From contig JAACTB010000007.1 in NCBI GenBank assembly GCA_009993605.1, forward strand, positions 558,001-622,000: 64,000 bases of DNA, written 5' to 3'. Positions 17,105-25,803 of this stretch are shown here, piece after piece (position 1 is the first letter of the stretch; each line of letters begins with the position of its first letter). The notes under the pieces are model-generated. The model saw only the letters and a program-made list of their open reading frames with translations. It ran no database searches and was not told where the DNA came from. Source of the DNA: Erythrobacter sp. Lineage in GTDB: Bacteria; Pseudomonadota; Alphaproteobacteria; Sphingomonadales; Sphingomonadaceae. Made by a program: the position numbers and the translations under genes.

Positions 17105-19852
17105 GTGACCGAGCCTTTCGCAGAACCCCTGGCCCTCCCCGCAATCCATGCCAGCCATGCGGGCACTTGGCTGCGCGACGCGAACGGGGACACGCGCGGC
17201 TGTTCCAAGGGCGAGGCGGTGATGGCCGCCGCCGACACTCCGCTGCTGCTGCTGAACGCGCCGCTGGTCGCCAATCGATTGGGCTATCCCGACCTGTCCG
17301 GGCTCGATCTGCTGGAGCTCTTCGCCTTCGTCCGTCCCGCCCGGTTCTGTGTTCCGACGCCCAAGGGATTGGCCGAAGCGCTCGATCTCGCCCTGCCGGA
17401 CAGCGACGATGCGGTTCCACTTTTACTGCAGAGAGCCGCCGCGTGTCTGCTCGAGATTTGCGGAGGGGGCGATTGGGCCGAACGCGAGGGCACGTGGTCC
17501 TCGCTGCAATCGCTGACTCGGCTGCGCTGGCCTTGGGCCCAGGTGCTCGCCCCTCATATCAAAAAGCCGGAACGCGCGGAGAGATGGCTGTTCTCGCGCC
17601 TGCCCGAATGGGAGGAAGCGCCCGAACGCGCGCAACCCCAGCAGGTCGCGCTCGACGAATTGGCGATCGAAGGCACGCTGGAACGCCTGACCGGCGAAGG
17701 CTCCGAAAAGCGCGAGGGGCAACGCCTGTTCGCGCGCGGCGCGGGCGGCGTCTTCGCACCACGCGCGCAGGACAAACGGCCCCATATCCTGCTGGCCCAG
17801 GCCGGGACCGGGATCGGCAAGACGCTGGGCTATCTCGCCCCTGCCTCGCTCTGGGCGGAACGATCGGGCGGAACGGTCTGGGTCTCGACCTATACCAAGA
17901 ACCTGCAGCGCCAATTGCGCAAGGAGAGCACGCGCGCCTGGCCGGAACGGCGCGCCGACGGATCGCGCCCCGTGGTGGTGCGTAAGGGACGCGAGAATTA
18001 TCTTTGCCTGCTCAATCTCGAAGATGCGCTGCAAGGCGGGTTCGCGGGCCGCCCCGCCGTGCTCGCGCAGCTGGTGGCGCGCTGGGCCGCCTATTCGCAG
18101 GATGGCGACATGATCGGAGGCGATCTGCCCGGCTGGCTCGGGACGCTGTTCAGGAAGCGCGGGATTGCGGCGCTGACGGACCAGCGCGGCGAATGCGTCT
18201 ATGCCGGGTGCCCGCATTACCGCAAATGCTTCATCGAACGCAGCGCGCGGGCGAGCGCGCAGGCCGATCTCGTCATCGCGAATCATGCGCTGGTGATGGT
18301 CAATGCGGCGCGCGGGCGCGATCATGCGCAGCGACCGACACGCATCGTGTTCGACGAGGGTCACTACGTTTTCGACGCTGCCGATTCGACCTTTTCCGCC
18401 GCGCTGACGGGGCAGGAGACGATCGAGCTCAGGCGCTGGATCGTCGGGCCGGAACGCGGCAATCGCGGGCGGCGCCGGGGTCTTGCGGCACGGCTCGCCG
18501 ATGTCGCCAGCTATGACGATGCGGGCGGCGAAGCTGTCGAGGCGGCGGTGACCGCGGCACAGGACCTTCCCTCGGAAGGCTGGCTGGGCCGACTGGCGGA
18601 GGGCGCGCCCATGGGCCCGATCGAAGCCCTCCTCGCCCAGGTCCGCGCCACGACCTATGCACGCGACGAAAGCGGGCAGGAGGCGGGATACGGTATCGAG
18701 ACCGAGACCGCCTCGCTCCCCGGAGAGCTGGTGGAGGCGGCAGGAACAGCGGCGCAGGCCCTCGCCGCGATCCGCACCCCGCTGATGAAGCTGGCGGGCC
18801 GATTGGAGGCGATCATGGCCGATGCGCCCGACTGGCTCGACGGACAGGGACGCGCCCGGATCGAAGGGGCGCGCCATTCGCTCGCCTGGCGGATCGACCT
18901 GTTGGCTGCGTGGGAAGCTCTTCTGTCGCGGCTCGGTGGCCCGGCGGACCCGGATTTCGTCGACTGGCTGGCCGTCGACCGCAACGATGCGCGTGAGTTC
19001 GACGTCGGTCTGCACCGCCACTGGGTCGATCCGATGAAACCCTTCGCCCGCACCGTGCTCGAACCCGCGCACGGCGTGATGCTGACCAGTGCCACCCTCA
19101 CCGATCGCGGCGAGGAAGGGCCGGACTGGCCGCACGCCGTCGCGCGCAGCGGTGCCTCGCATCTCGAGATCGCGCCGCGCACCAGCCAGTCCGACAGTCC
19201 GTTCGACTATGCGAACCGTGCCGAAGTGCTGATCGTCACCGACATCCGCCGGGGCGATATCGCCGGACTGGCGGGCGCCTATGCGCGGCTGATCGAGGCA
19301 TCGGATGGCGGCGTGCTCGGTCTCTTCACCGCGATCCGCCGAATGCGCGCGGTGCATGGCCGCATCGCGGACCGGCTGGCACGGGCTGGCCTCCCGCTCT
19401 ACGCCCAGCATGTCGATCCGATCGACACTGGCACGCTGACCGACATCTTCCGCGACGATCCGCGCGCCAGCCTGCTCGGCACCGATGCGCTGCGCGATGG
19501 GGTGGATGTGCCAGGGCGTAGCCTGCGCTGCGTCGTGATGGAAAGCGTGCCTTGGCCTCGGCCGACCATCCTCCACCGCGCCCGCCGCGCCGCCGCAGCG
19601 GACGAGCCGGGCGGCGCGAAGGGGCATGACGATCGCATCATCCGCGCCCGCCTCGCCCAGGCCTTCGGGCGCCTGATCCGCACGCGTGAGGATGCCGGCC
19701 ATTTCGTCGTCCTCTCCTCGGCCTTCCCCTCGCGCTTCCTGTCGGCCTTTCCCGATGGCACCCCGGTCCTGCGCCTGACGCTAGCGGAAGCTTTACAGCG
19801 CGTCGCCGAGGGTGTTCATGCGCTCACGGGTAGCGAAACGGAGACCGCGTGA
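17105..19852 (+). CDS. Superfamily 2 DNA helicase, XPD/DinG type with Fe-S cluster
   Basis: Predicted ATP-dependent 5'-3' DNA helicase. Walker A is AGTGIGKT (233-240). The iron-sulfur domain shows four cysteines, Cys301 (ENYLC), Cys364, Cys369 and Cys375 (C-V-Y-A-G-C-P-H-Y-R-K-C). Walker B is FDEGHYVF (Asp417, a DEGH variant). Late motifs include SATLTD, GLFTAIRRMR, LLGTDALRDGVDVPG and QAFGRLIRTRED, the motif VI region. The first 200 residues precede the helicase and resemble a degenerate nuclease-like domain without clear catalytic acids; I do not recognise it. 915 aa is long for DinG. GTG is the only suitable start. Its stop overlaps the next gene by 4 bases (GTGA). Confidence 0.92.
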   Translation: MTEPFAEPLALPAIHASHAGTWLRDANGDTRGCSKGEAVMAAADTPLLLLNAPLVANRLGYPDLSGLDLLELFAFVRPARFCVPTPKGLAEALDLALPDSDDAVPLLLQRAAACLLEICGGGDWAEREGTWSSLQSLTRLRWPWAQVLAPHIKKPERAERWLFSRLPEWEEAPERAQPQQVALDELAIEGTLERLTGEGSEKREGQRLFARGAGGVFAPRAQDKRPHILLAQAGTGIGKTLGYLAPASLWAERSGGTVWVSTYTKNLQRQLRKESTRAWPERRADGSRPVVVRKGRENYLCLLNLEDALQGGFAGRPAVLAQLVARWAAYSQDGDMIGGDLPGWLGTLFRKRGIAALTDQRGECVYAGCPHYRKCFIERSARASAQADLVIANHALVMVNAARGRDHAQRPTRIVFDEGHYVFDAADSTFSAALTGQETIELRRWIVGPERGNRGRRRGLAARLADVASYDDAGGEAVEAAVTAAQDLPSEGWLGRLAEGAPMGPIEALLAQVRATTYARDESGQEAGYGIETETASLPGELVEAAGTAAQALAAIRTPLMKLAGRLEAIMADAPDWLDGQGRARIEGARHSLAWRIDLLAAWEALLSRLGGPADPDFVDWLAVDRNDAREFDVGLHRHWVDPMKPFARTVLEPAHGVMLTSATLTDRGEEGPDWPHAVARSGASHLEIAPRTSQSDSPFDYANRAEVLIVTDIRRGDIAGLAGAYARLIEASDGGVLGLFTAIRRMRAVHGRIADRLARAGLPLYAQHVDPIDTGTLTDIFRDDPRASLLGTDALRDGVDVPGRSLRCVVMESVPWPRPTILHRARRAAAADEPGGAKGHDDRIIRARLAQAFGRLIRTREDAGHFVVLSSAFPSRFLSAFPDGTPVLRLTLAEALQRVAEGVHALTGSETETA

Positions 19853-20370
19853 AGATCCTCGGCCTGATGCGTCATGCGAAATCGGACTGGAACGATGGCG
19901 ATACGCGCGATTTCGATCGCGGGTTGAATGCGCGCGGGCGCAAGGGCGCGCGGCTGATGGGCGATCACATTCGCGATCATGGGATCAAGTGGGACGCGCT
20001 GATCGCCAGCCCGGCCCAGCGGGTGAAGACCACGTTGGAAGAGGCTTTACCCGAGCTGACCCCCGAATGGGATCGTCGCCTCTATCTCGCCGGGACCGAT
20101 ACGATGATGGACGTGCTGCATCAGGCCAGCGGCAAGGCTGTGCTGATTGCGGCTCACAATCCCGGCCTCGGCGACATGGTCCTCGAACTGGTCGCGCCGG
20201 CTCATGAAAACGCTCTATTCGACGAAGCGAAGGTGAAATTCCCGACCGCCAGCTATGCCGTGTTCGAGCTGGATATCGACGATTGGGCGGATTTGACGCC
20301 GGAATGCGGCAAGCTCGTCCATTTCGCGCGCCCGCGCGATCTCGATCCCGAGCTTGGCCCCGATACCTAG
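19849..20370 (+). CDS. SixA-like histidine phosphatase
   Basis: Member of the histidine phosphatase (phosphoglycerate mutase-like) superfamily, closest by pattern to SixA, which dephosphorylates phosphohistidine on signalling proteins. The catalytic RH motif is LMRHAKSDW (His9), with RGLNARGRKGA, ASPAQRVKTT and the second His in LIAAHNPGLGDM. 173 aa is typical of SixA. Translation starts at GTG inside the helicase stop (4-base overlap), so the two are translationally coupled. Its own TAG stop interlocks with the stop of convergent soxR. The substrate is unknown. Confidence 0.9.
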   Translation: MKILGLMRHAKSDWNDGDTRDFDRGLNARGRKGARLMGDHIRDHGIKWDALIASPAQRVKTTLEEALPELTPEWDRRLYLAGTDTMMDVLHQASGKAVLIAAHNPGLGDMVLELVAPAHENALFDEAKVKFPTASYAVFELDIDDWADLTPECGKLVHFARPRDLDPELGPDT

Positions 20371-20804
20371 CGGAGAATTCGTGGGCCCGCGCCGCCCTCG
20401 GCGGCGATGTCCTGCGGATTGTAGATCTGGCAGGTCTTGAGGCTTAGGCAGCCACACCCGATGCACCCGTCGAGATTGTCGCGCATCGCCTGCAATTGCG
20501 CGATCCGCTCGTCCAGCCCGCCACGGATCGCCTCGCTGATCTTCCACCAGTCGAAACTGCTCGGCGTGCGCCCCTTGGGTAGCGCGCGCAGGTGCTCGCC
20601 GATCTCTTCGAGCGAGAGGCCGAGCTTCTGGACGATCAGAATGAAGCTCAAGCGCCTGATATCGCTGCGCAGAAAGCGGCGCTGATTGCCGCCGGTGCGC
20701 ATCGGTTCGATCAGCCCCTTGTCTTCGTAGAAACGGATCGCCGAGACGCTGAGCCCCGTGCGGCGGGCGAGTTCGCCTATCGAAAGTGTGTCGTTCGGTC
20801 CCAT
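20367..20804 (-). CDS. soxR: Redox-sensitive transcriptional activator SoxR
   Basis: MerR-family regulator that senses redox-cycling compounds through a [2Fe-2S] cluster. The N-terminal winged helix-turn-helix (LSIGELARRTGLSVSAIRFYEDKGLI) is followed by a dimerisation helix. The cluster ligands are Cys114, Cys117, Cys119 and Cys125 in CIGCGCLSLKTC, the exact SoxR C-x2-C-x-C-x5-C pattern. Length is 145 aa. It is divergent from a VOC-family gene, and a canonical SoxR operator lies in the intergenic region, so that gene is the likely target. As in most non-enteric bacteria, no soxS is nearby. Confidence 0.96.
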   Translation of the reverse strand: MGPNDTLSIGELARRTGLSVSAIRFYEDKGLIEPMRTGGNQRRFLRSDIRRLSFILIVQKLGLSLEEIGEHLRALPKGRTPSSFDWWKISEAIRGGLDERIAQLQAMRDNLDGCIGCGCLSLKTCQIYNPQDIAAEGGAGPRILR

Positions 20805-20831
20805 CGATCACAGTCATAGCGACGTTGCAGC

Positions 20832-20862
20832 TTGACCTCAAGCAAACTTGAGGTTGCATGAA
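20832..20862 (+). promoter_or_regulatory. SoxR operator and MerR-type promoter of the VOC gene
   Basis: CCTCAAGCAAACTTGAGG (20836-20853) matches the canonical SoxR box (CCTCAAGTTAACTTGAGG) at 16 of 18 positions. It sits between a -35-like TTGACC (20832-20837) and a weak -10-like CATGAA (20857-20862). The spacer is 19 bases, the long spacing typical of MerR-family activated promoters, and it points towards the VOC gene. Confidence 0.88.
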
Positions 20863-20937
20863 TGCGGGCATCGCCTCTCCGCGACAAGCCTGCGCATGGG
20901 TGTGCAGACAGGCGGAGACCGCGCAAAGGAGTCTCTC

Positions 20938-21324
20938 ATGCCCGATCAAATCCCCACCGCCCGCCTTGAGCACGTCAATATTTCGACCACCGATTGCGAT
21001 CGCCTCGCGGACTTTCTCGCCCAGCTGACCGGTTGGACGCGCCGTTGGGAAGGCCTCGCGATGAATAACGGGCGCACCATCCATCTCGGCCACGAAGGCG
21101 CGTATCTCGCGATCTACACCAATGCCGATACCGTGGGCGGTTTCGCCCAGGGGGCGCCGATGAACCATATCGGGATCGCGGTCGCGGATATTGCGCGCGC
21201 CGAGCGGCTGGTGGTGGAAGCGGGCCTCGTGCCCTTCAATCAGGGCCAGTACGATCCGGGTCCGCGCAGCTTCTATTTCAAGGACTGGGACGGAATCGAG
21301 TTCGAGATCGTCGCCTACGAATAG
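20938..21324 (+). CDS. VOC-family (glyoxalase/dioxygenase fold) protein, probable SoxR target
   Basis: Small metal-binding fold protein of 128 aa made of two beta-alpha-beta-beta-beta modules: LEHVNISTTDCDRLADFLAQLTG and MNHIGIAVADIARAERLVVEAG, ending DWDGIEFEIVAYE. His and Glu at the usual metal positions (LEHVN, NHIGIA, GIEFEIV) are present, so metal-dependent chemistry is possible. Members include glyoxalase I, fosfomycin and bleomycin resistance proteins and ring-cleaving dioxygenases; the substrate cannot be read here. The start ATG at 20938 lies in a leader carrying the SoxR operator, which suggests a role in handling redox-active compounds. Its 3' end overlaps the convergent ArsR gene by 10 bases. 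Confidence 0.9.
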   Translation: MPDQIPTARLEHVNISTTDCDRLADFLAQLTGWTRRWEGLAMNNGRTIHLGHEGAYLAIYTNADTVGGFAQGAPMNHIGIAVADIARAERLVVEAGLVPFNQGQYDPGPRSFYFKDWDGIEFEIVAYE

Positions 21325-21647
21325 ACTTCGGAGGCGGGGCCGATCGCGGGTGCGGTGTTCCGATAGCCGGCCATCGCGCCCAGCGGCACCTCCTCAAAGC
21401 GATGCAGCCAACGGCGTGCCATCTTCGCCAGCGGGATCGGGTTGAGATAATGCCGCTTGCAGCGCCCGTCCCGCTCGGAAGCGACCAGTTCGGCCGCTTC
21501 CAGCACGGCGAGGTGCTTGGCCACCGCCTGCCGCGTCATCGGCAGGTCTTCGGACAGGTCCGACAGCGTCATCCCGCCCCGCTCGCTCAACCGGTCGAGC
21601 AGCAGCCGCCGCGTGGGGTCGGACAGAGCAGAAAAGGTGTCGGTCAT
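21315..21647 (-). CDS. ArsR-family winged-helix transcriptional regulator
   Basis: Small repressor-type regulator of 110 aa: TFSALSDPTRRLLLDRLSERGGM is the classical ArsR opening, SDLSEDLPMTRQAVAKHLAVLEAAELV is the recognition helix-turn-helix, and GRCKRHYLNP is the wing. No cysteine pair of the metal-sensing ELCVC type is visible, so it probably does not sense arsenic. Such regulators are often paired with SRPBCC/AHSA1 proteins, but none is adjacent. ATG 21647 was chosen over 21815 because the extension is not family-like. It is divergent from the AstE-like gene, 133 bases away. Confidence 0.9.
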   Translation of the reverse strand: MTDTFSALSDPTRRLLLDRLSERGGMTLSDLSEDLPMTRQAVAKHLAVLEAAELVASERDGRCKRHYLNPIPLAKMARRWLHRFEEVPLGAMAGYRNTAPAIGPASEVYS

Positions 21648-21780
21648 GCGCGGCAGGCTATGGCGGGGGTTGCGAGTCGCGCAAGCGAGCGGCCCCCGCC
21701 CTGACCGTTTTTTCCACGACCGCCATGGCCCTTCACGTTTTCGCTTGCGCGGCGATATCCCGGCATGGCTACAGAACGTC

Positions 21781-22854
21781 ATGCCATCCCAAGACGCGCC
21801 CACCCCCTTCGCCATTCATGATCGCAGCATAGCGCCCGGAACGAGCGAGATACTGACGATCCCGGTCAGCCAGCAGGTCACGGGCCTCGATTCCTCGCTG
21901 GCGCTGAAAGTGCTGCACGGGGTCAAGCGCGGTCCGTGCGTGTTCGTCAGCGCGGGCATCCACGGGGACGAGATCGTCGGCACCGCGATCGTCCAGCGCC
22001 TGCTCGACCATCTCATGCCCGAACATCTGTCGGGCACGGTGATTCTGGCGCCCGCCGTCAATATCTACGGGTTCGCCGAGCACAGCCGCTATCTGCCCGA
22101 CCGGCGAGATCTCAATCGCAGCTTTCCGGGTCACGAAGGAGGCAGCCTCGCCGCGCAGCTCGCGCATTGTTTCCTCGCCAATGTTATCGAACGCTGCACG
22201 CTCGGCATCGATATGCACACTGCCGCCGTCCATCGCTACAATCTGCCGCAGATCCGGATCGCATCGGGCAGCCCCTATCTCGTCGAACTCGCCATGGCCT
22301 TCGGCGCGCCGATCATCGTCGAAAGCCCGCTGCGCCCCGGATCGATGCGCGCGCTCGCCGCAGAACGCGAAGTGCCGATGCTCCTCCTCGAAGCGGGCGA
22401 GGCGCTGCGTTTCGACCGCTATTCGATCGGCGTCGGCGCGGCAGGCGTGCTGCGCGTGCTCGCCCATATCGGGATGATCGCGGCGAGCGACGGGCTCGAG
22501 GACGTCGCCGTCCCGATGCGCGCCAACCGCTCCCAATGGGTGCGTGCACCGCGCGGCGGCGTGTCGCGCCGCGTGAGGAAATCGGGCGATATCGTGCGCC
22601 AGGGCAATCTACTGGCCGTGGTTGGCGGATTGTTCGGCGAAGACGGGATCGAACTCGTCAGCCCGATCGACGGCGTCATCATCGGCCACGCGACGCTGCC
22701 CGTGGTCAATCAGGGCGATGCGCTGTTCCACATCGCCGAGGTCGGAGCGCTCGACCATGTCGGCGAAAACGCGCATTCGATCGTCGAAGCGATGGCCGTC
22801 AGCGATCCGCCCTTCCCGGCCTCGCCGATCCTCGACGAGGACGAGCTGCTTTAG
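21781..22854 (+). CDS. Succinylglutamate desuccinylase/aspartoacylase-family zinc hydrolase
   Basis: M14-like zinc deacylase. Zinc ligands are His61 and Glu64 in AGIHGDEI and His146 in LGIDMHTA. The substrate-binding motif is DRRDLNRSFPG (about 107-117), and the catalytic Glu is probably in LLLEAGEA. The C-terminal part from about 250 has a barrel-like region (SGDIVRQGNLLAVVGG ... ELVSPIDGVIIGHATLPVVNQGD) common to the AstE/AspA family. Length is 357 aa. No arginine-degradation genes are nearby, so true AstE function is unlikely. A role in deacylating an N-acyl amino acid is inference. Its stop interlocks with that of convergent dapA. Confidence 0.88.
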   Translation: MPSQDAPTPFAIHDRSIAPGTSEILTIPVSQQVTGLDSSLALKVLHGVKRGPCVFVSAGIHGDEIVGTAIVQRLLDHLMPEHLSGTVILAPAVNIYGFAEHSRYLPDRRDLNRSFPGHEGGSLAAQLAHCFLANVIERCTLGIDMHTAAVHRYNLPQIRIASGSPYLVELAMAFGAPIIVESPLRPGSMRALAAEREVPMLLLEAGEALRFDRYSIGVGAAGVLRVLAHIGMIAASDGLEDVAVPMRANRSQWVRAPRGGVSRRVRKSGDIVRQGNLLAVVGGLFGEDGIELVSPIDGVIIGHATLPVVNQGDALFHIAEVGALDHVGENAHSIVEAMAVSDPPFPASPILDEDELL

Positions 22855-23732
22855 ATCAAGCCAGCGATCGCCAGCGCCTCGTCCACCGCCTTGCGGCTCG
22901 CTTCGCTGGCGCGGCAGATCGGCAGGCGGACTTCGTCCGAGAACCAGTCATGCACCCGGCTCAGCGCGTATTTTACCGGCGCGGGGCTGGCGTCGGAGAA
23001 CATCGCATAATGCAGCGGGAACAGGCGGTCGTTCAGTTTGCGCGCCCTGGCCAGCTCGTTCGCGGCGATCGCCTCGTGGAATTCGGCGCACAGCGCAGGC
23101 GCGACATTGGCTGTCACCGAGATACACCCCGATCCGCCCGCCGCCGCATGGGGCAGCCACAATTCGTCATTGCCCGATAGCTGGCAGAAATCCTTCGACA
23201 GGCCCATGCGATGATCGGCCACACGTGACAGGTCGCCACTCGCATCCTTGATCGCCACGATCCGGTCGGGGAACATGCGCACCAGCTCCACCACCGTCTC
23301 GTCCTCGATATCGGTGACGGTGCGCCCCGGCACGTTGTAGAGCACGATGGGCAGGTCGCTGTGTTCGGCGAGATAGCTGAAATGCGCGATCAGCCCGGCC
23401 TGGCTCGGGCGGTTGTAATAGGGCGCGACGCACAGGCCCGCGGTCGCCCCGGCCTTCTTCGAAAACCCCATATGGAGAAGCGCGTTCTTGGTATCGTTGC
23501 TGCCGCACCCCGCGATCACCGGCACGCGGCCCGCCGCCTGTTCGATGCAAACCTCGATCACCCGGTGATGCTCCGCATTCGACAGCGTCGAAGCCTCGCC
23601 CGTGGTGCCGCAGGGGACCAGGCCCTTGCTGCCATTTTCGATCTGCCAGTCGATCAGCTTACGATAAGCGACCTCGTCGAACGTCCCGTCGCGAAAAGGA
23701 GTCGCCAGAGCGGGAATCGAACCTGTGAACAT
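22851..23732 (-). CDS. dapA: 4-hydroxy-tetrahydrodipicolinate synthase
   Basis: Condenses pyruvate with aspartate semialdehyde, the first committed step to diaminopimelate and lysine. The Schiff-base lysine is Lys162 in AIKDASGDLSR. Substrate-binding GTTGE (42-46) and Tyr132 in LYNVPGRT are present. Length is 293 aa, normal for DapA. It stands alone, divergent from the lytic transglycosylase gene (95 bases between starts). Confidence 0.97.
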   Translation of the reverse strand: MFTGSIPALATPFRDGTFDEVAYRKLIDWQIENGSKGLVPCGTTGEASTLSNAEHHRVIEVCIEQAAGRVPVIAGCGSNDTKNALLHMGFSKKAGATAGLCVAPYYNRPSQAGLIAHFSYLAEHSDLPIVLYNVPGRTVTDIEDETVVELVRMFPDRIVAIKDASGDLSRVADHRMGLSKDFCQLSGNDELWLPHAAAGGSGCISVTANVAPALCAEFHEAIAANELARARKLNDRLFPLHYAMFSDASPAPVKYALSRVHDWFSDEVRLPICRASEASRKAVDEALAIAGLI

Positions 23733-23827
23733 TTACCCGGATCCTGCGTTAGAGGCATGACAATGCGGGCGAAAACGCCGCATCGACGCGATTTCATTCA
23801 GCGCCTGATAAGGAGCGGGGGGACACT

Positions 23828-25783
23828 ATGTCCAGCATGGTACTCAAAACAGTTTTCAAGACCGCAATTCTCGCCGGCACCGCGCTGGCAACCTCCTCCA
23901 TCGCAAGCGCGCAGGACGGATCGAGCTGGGATCGCGCCCGCAGCAATCTCGTCGCCGGACAACAGGGTGCGATGGCCCCCGCGATCGAGCGGTGGGAATA
24001 TCTGATCGGGCAGGACGGACTGCCGTTTTCGACCTACGCCAATTTCATCACCACCTATCAGGGTTTCCCGCAACAGGACCGGTTGCAGCGCCGCGCCGAG
24101 GCCGCGCTGGATCGCGATCCGGTCACGCCCGAACAGCTGGTCGCTTTCTTCGACCGCAATCCGCCGATCACCAACAGCGCCAAGGCCCGCTACGCTCTTG
24201 CGCTCGGCACCCAGAACCGGCCCGAAGCCTATGACGTCGCTCGCGCGGCATGGCGCGGCGGCACGATGAGTGGGCCTTCCGAGGCCTATATCCAGGGGCT
24301 CTACGGCACGCGTTTCTCTGCCGAGGATCAGGACGCGCGCATGGACGCGCTGCTGTGGCAGGGCGACAGCGAGGGTGCCGCGCGCCAGGCGGTGCGCGTC
24401 TCACCGCAATCCCGCGCACTCGCGATGGCGCGCCTCTCTCTGTTGCAGGGTTCGATGCCCGACACATCCGCGCTCGCGCCGAATGTCGCGCGCAGCGATC
24501 CGGGCTATATCTACAATCTCGTGCGCCATTATCGCACTTCGCGCCAGATGCCGCAGGCTATCGCACTGCTGACCAGCCGACCGAGCTTCGAGGACCCCGC
24601 TTTCGACCCCGAAGCGATGATCGGCGAAATGCTCAGCGTCGCGCGCGGCGCCAGCCCCGGCCAGGCGGCCCAGATCGCCGCATCGGTCGACGATCTGTTC
24701 GCCCCCGGTTTCGACGTCAGCACGGGCAGCTATCGCCTGCGCGACGATTACACCTCGCTCGTCTGGCTCGGCGGGACCTCCGCGCTTTGGGACATGGGCG
24801 ATGGGCGCCGCGCTGCGCCGTTGTTCTATCGCTACGGTGCCGCCGCGCAGACGCCCCAGACCCGGTCCAAGGGGTTCTATTGGGCGGGTCTCGCCGCGAA
24901 GCGTGCCGGCATGACGGACGAGGCGAACCGCTATTACGAGATGGCGGCGGAATATGCCGATCGGTTCTACGGCCAGTTGGCGCTGAAGGAATTGGGCCGT
25001 CCCGTGCCCAAGCTCGCCGCCGACAATCTGACCGTCCCCACACCCGAGGCACGCCAGGCCTTTGCCGCCCAGCCGATCGTGGCCGCCGTGCGCGAAGTCG
25101 CCCGCGATGCGCCCTGGCGCACCGGCATTCAGTTCTATCGCGAGCTGGCCCAATCGGCCGACACGCTGGAGGAACACCAGATGGTCGCCGATCTCGCACG
25201 CGAGATCGGTCGCCGCGATCTGGCGGTGAACGTCGCCGAAGCGGCGGGCGCGGACGGGCACCATGAATTCGTGACGCAGGGCTTTCCGGTCCTGCCTTTG
25301 CCCCCGGGCGCGGAATTCACGCTGGTCCACGCCATCGCGCGGCAGGAAAGCCAGTTCGCTCAGAACGCGATCAGTCACGCGGGCGCAAGCGGCCTGATGC
25401 AGTTGATGCCGGGCACCGCGCGCGAGGAAGCGCAGAAGGCGGGCATGACCTATATGTCCTCCTCGCTGATCGACGACGCGAATTACAACGTCCGCCTCGG
25501 CTCGAACCACATCACCCGGCTCGTCAGCTATTACGACGGCAGCTATCCGCTCGCCTTCGCGGCCTACAATGCGGGGCCGGGAAATGTGAACAAATGGCTG
25601 CGCGCCAATGGCGATCCGCGCAAGGGTTCCATCTCGTGGGTCGAATGGATCGAGAAGATCCCGTTCTTCGAAACCAAGAACTACGTCCAGCGGGTGATCG
25701 AGAATGCGGCTGTCTACGAGCAACTCTATCCCGACCGCACCGCCTACGGCCGCGCGCGCACGGCAGGTGACTTTCTGCGCTGA
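23828..25783 (+). CDS. Soluble lytic murein transglycosylase (Slt-type)
   Basis: Periplasmic enzyme cleaving peptidoglycan glycan strands with 1,6-anhydro formation. A signal peptide (ending ATSSIASAQ) is followed by a long alpha-helical TPR-like superhelix (about 30-480), as in Slt70. The C-terminal SLT domain contains the catalytic Glu507 in ARQESQFAQNAIS, then GASGLMQLMPGTA and AFAAYNAGPGNVNKWL. Length is 651 aa. It precedes greB by 20 bases on the same strand and could be cotranscribed. Confidence 0.95.
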   Translation: MSSMVLKTVFKTAILAGTALATSSIASAQDGSSWDRARSNLVAGQQGAMAPAIERWEYLIGQDGLPFSTYANFITTYQGFPQQDRLQRRAEAALDRDPVTPEQLVAFFDRNPPITNSAKARYALALGTQNRPEAYDVARAAWRGGTMSGPSEAYIQGLYGTRFSAEDQDARMDALLWQGDSEGAARQAVRVSPQSRALAMARLSLLQGSMPDTSALAPNVARSDPGYIYNLVRHYRTSRQMPQAIALLTSRPSFEDPAFDPEAMIGEMLSVARGASPGQAAQIAASVDDLFAPGFDVSTGSYRLRDDYTSLVWLGGTSALWDMGDGRRAAPLFYRYGAAAQTPQTRSKGFYWAGLAAKRAGMTDEANRYYEMAAEYADRFYGQLALKELGRPVPKLAADNLTVPTPEARQAFAAQPIVAAVREVARDAPWRTGIQFYRELAQSADTLEEHQMVADLAREIGRRDLAVNVAEAAGADGHHEFVTQGFPVLPLPPGAEFTLVHAIARQESQFAQNAISHAGASGLMQLMPGTAREEAQKAGMTYMSSSLIDDANYNVRLGSNHITRLVSYYDGSYPLAFAAYNAGPGNVNKWLRANGDPRKGSISWVEWIEKIPFFETKNYVQRVIENAAVYEQLYPDRTAYGRARTAGDFLR

Positions 25784-25803
25784 TCTCATGTAGGAGGCGG
25801 GCG

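Noticed and set aside
17423-19702. 759-codon open frame on the minus strand inside the helicase gene
   Set aside because: It is a high-GC antisense shadow. It has no recognisable domain, an Arg/Gly/Ala-rich composition and lies wholly over a conserved helicase with clear motifs.
23705-23735. tRNA-like GGGAATCGAACC near the dapA start
   Set aside because: It is within the dapA coding start and no tRNA arms surround it.
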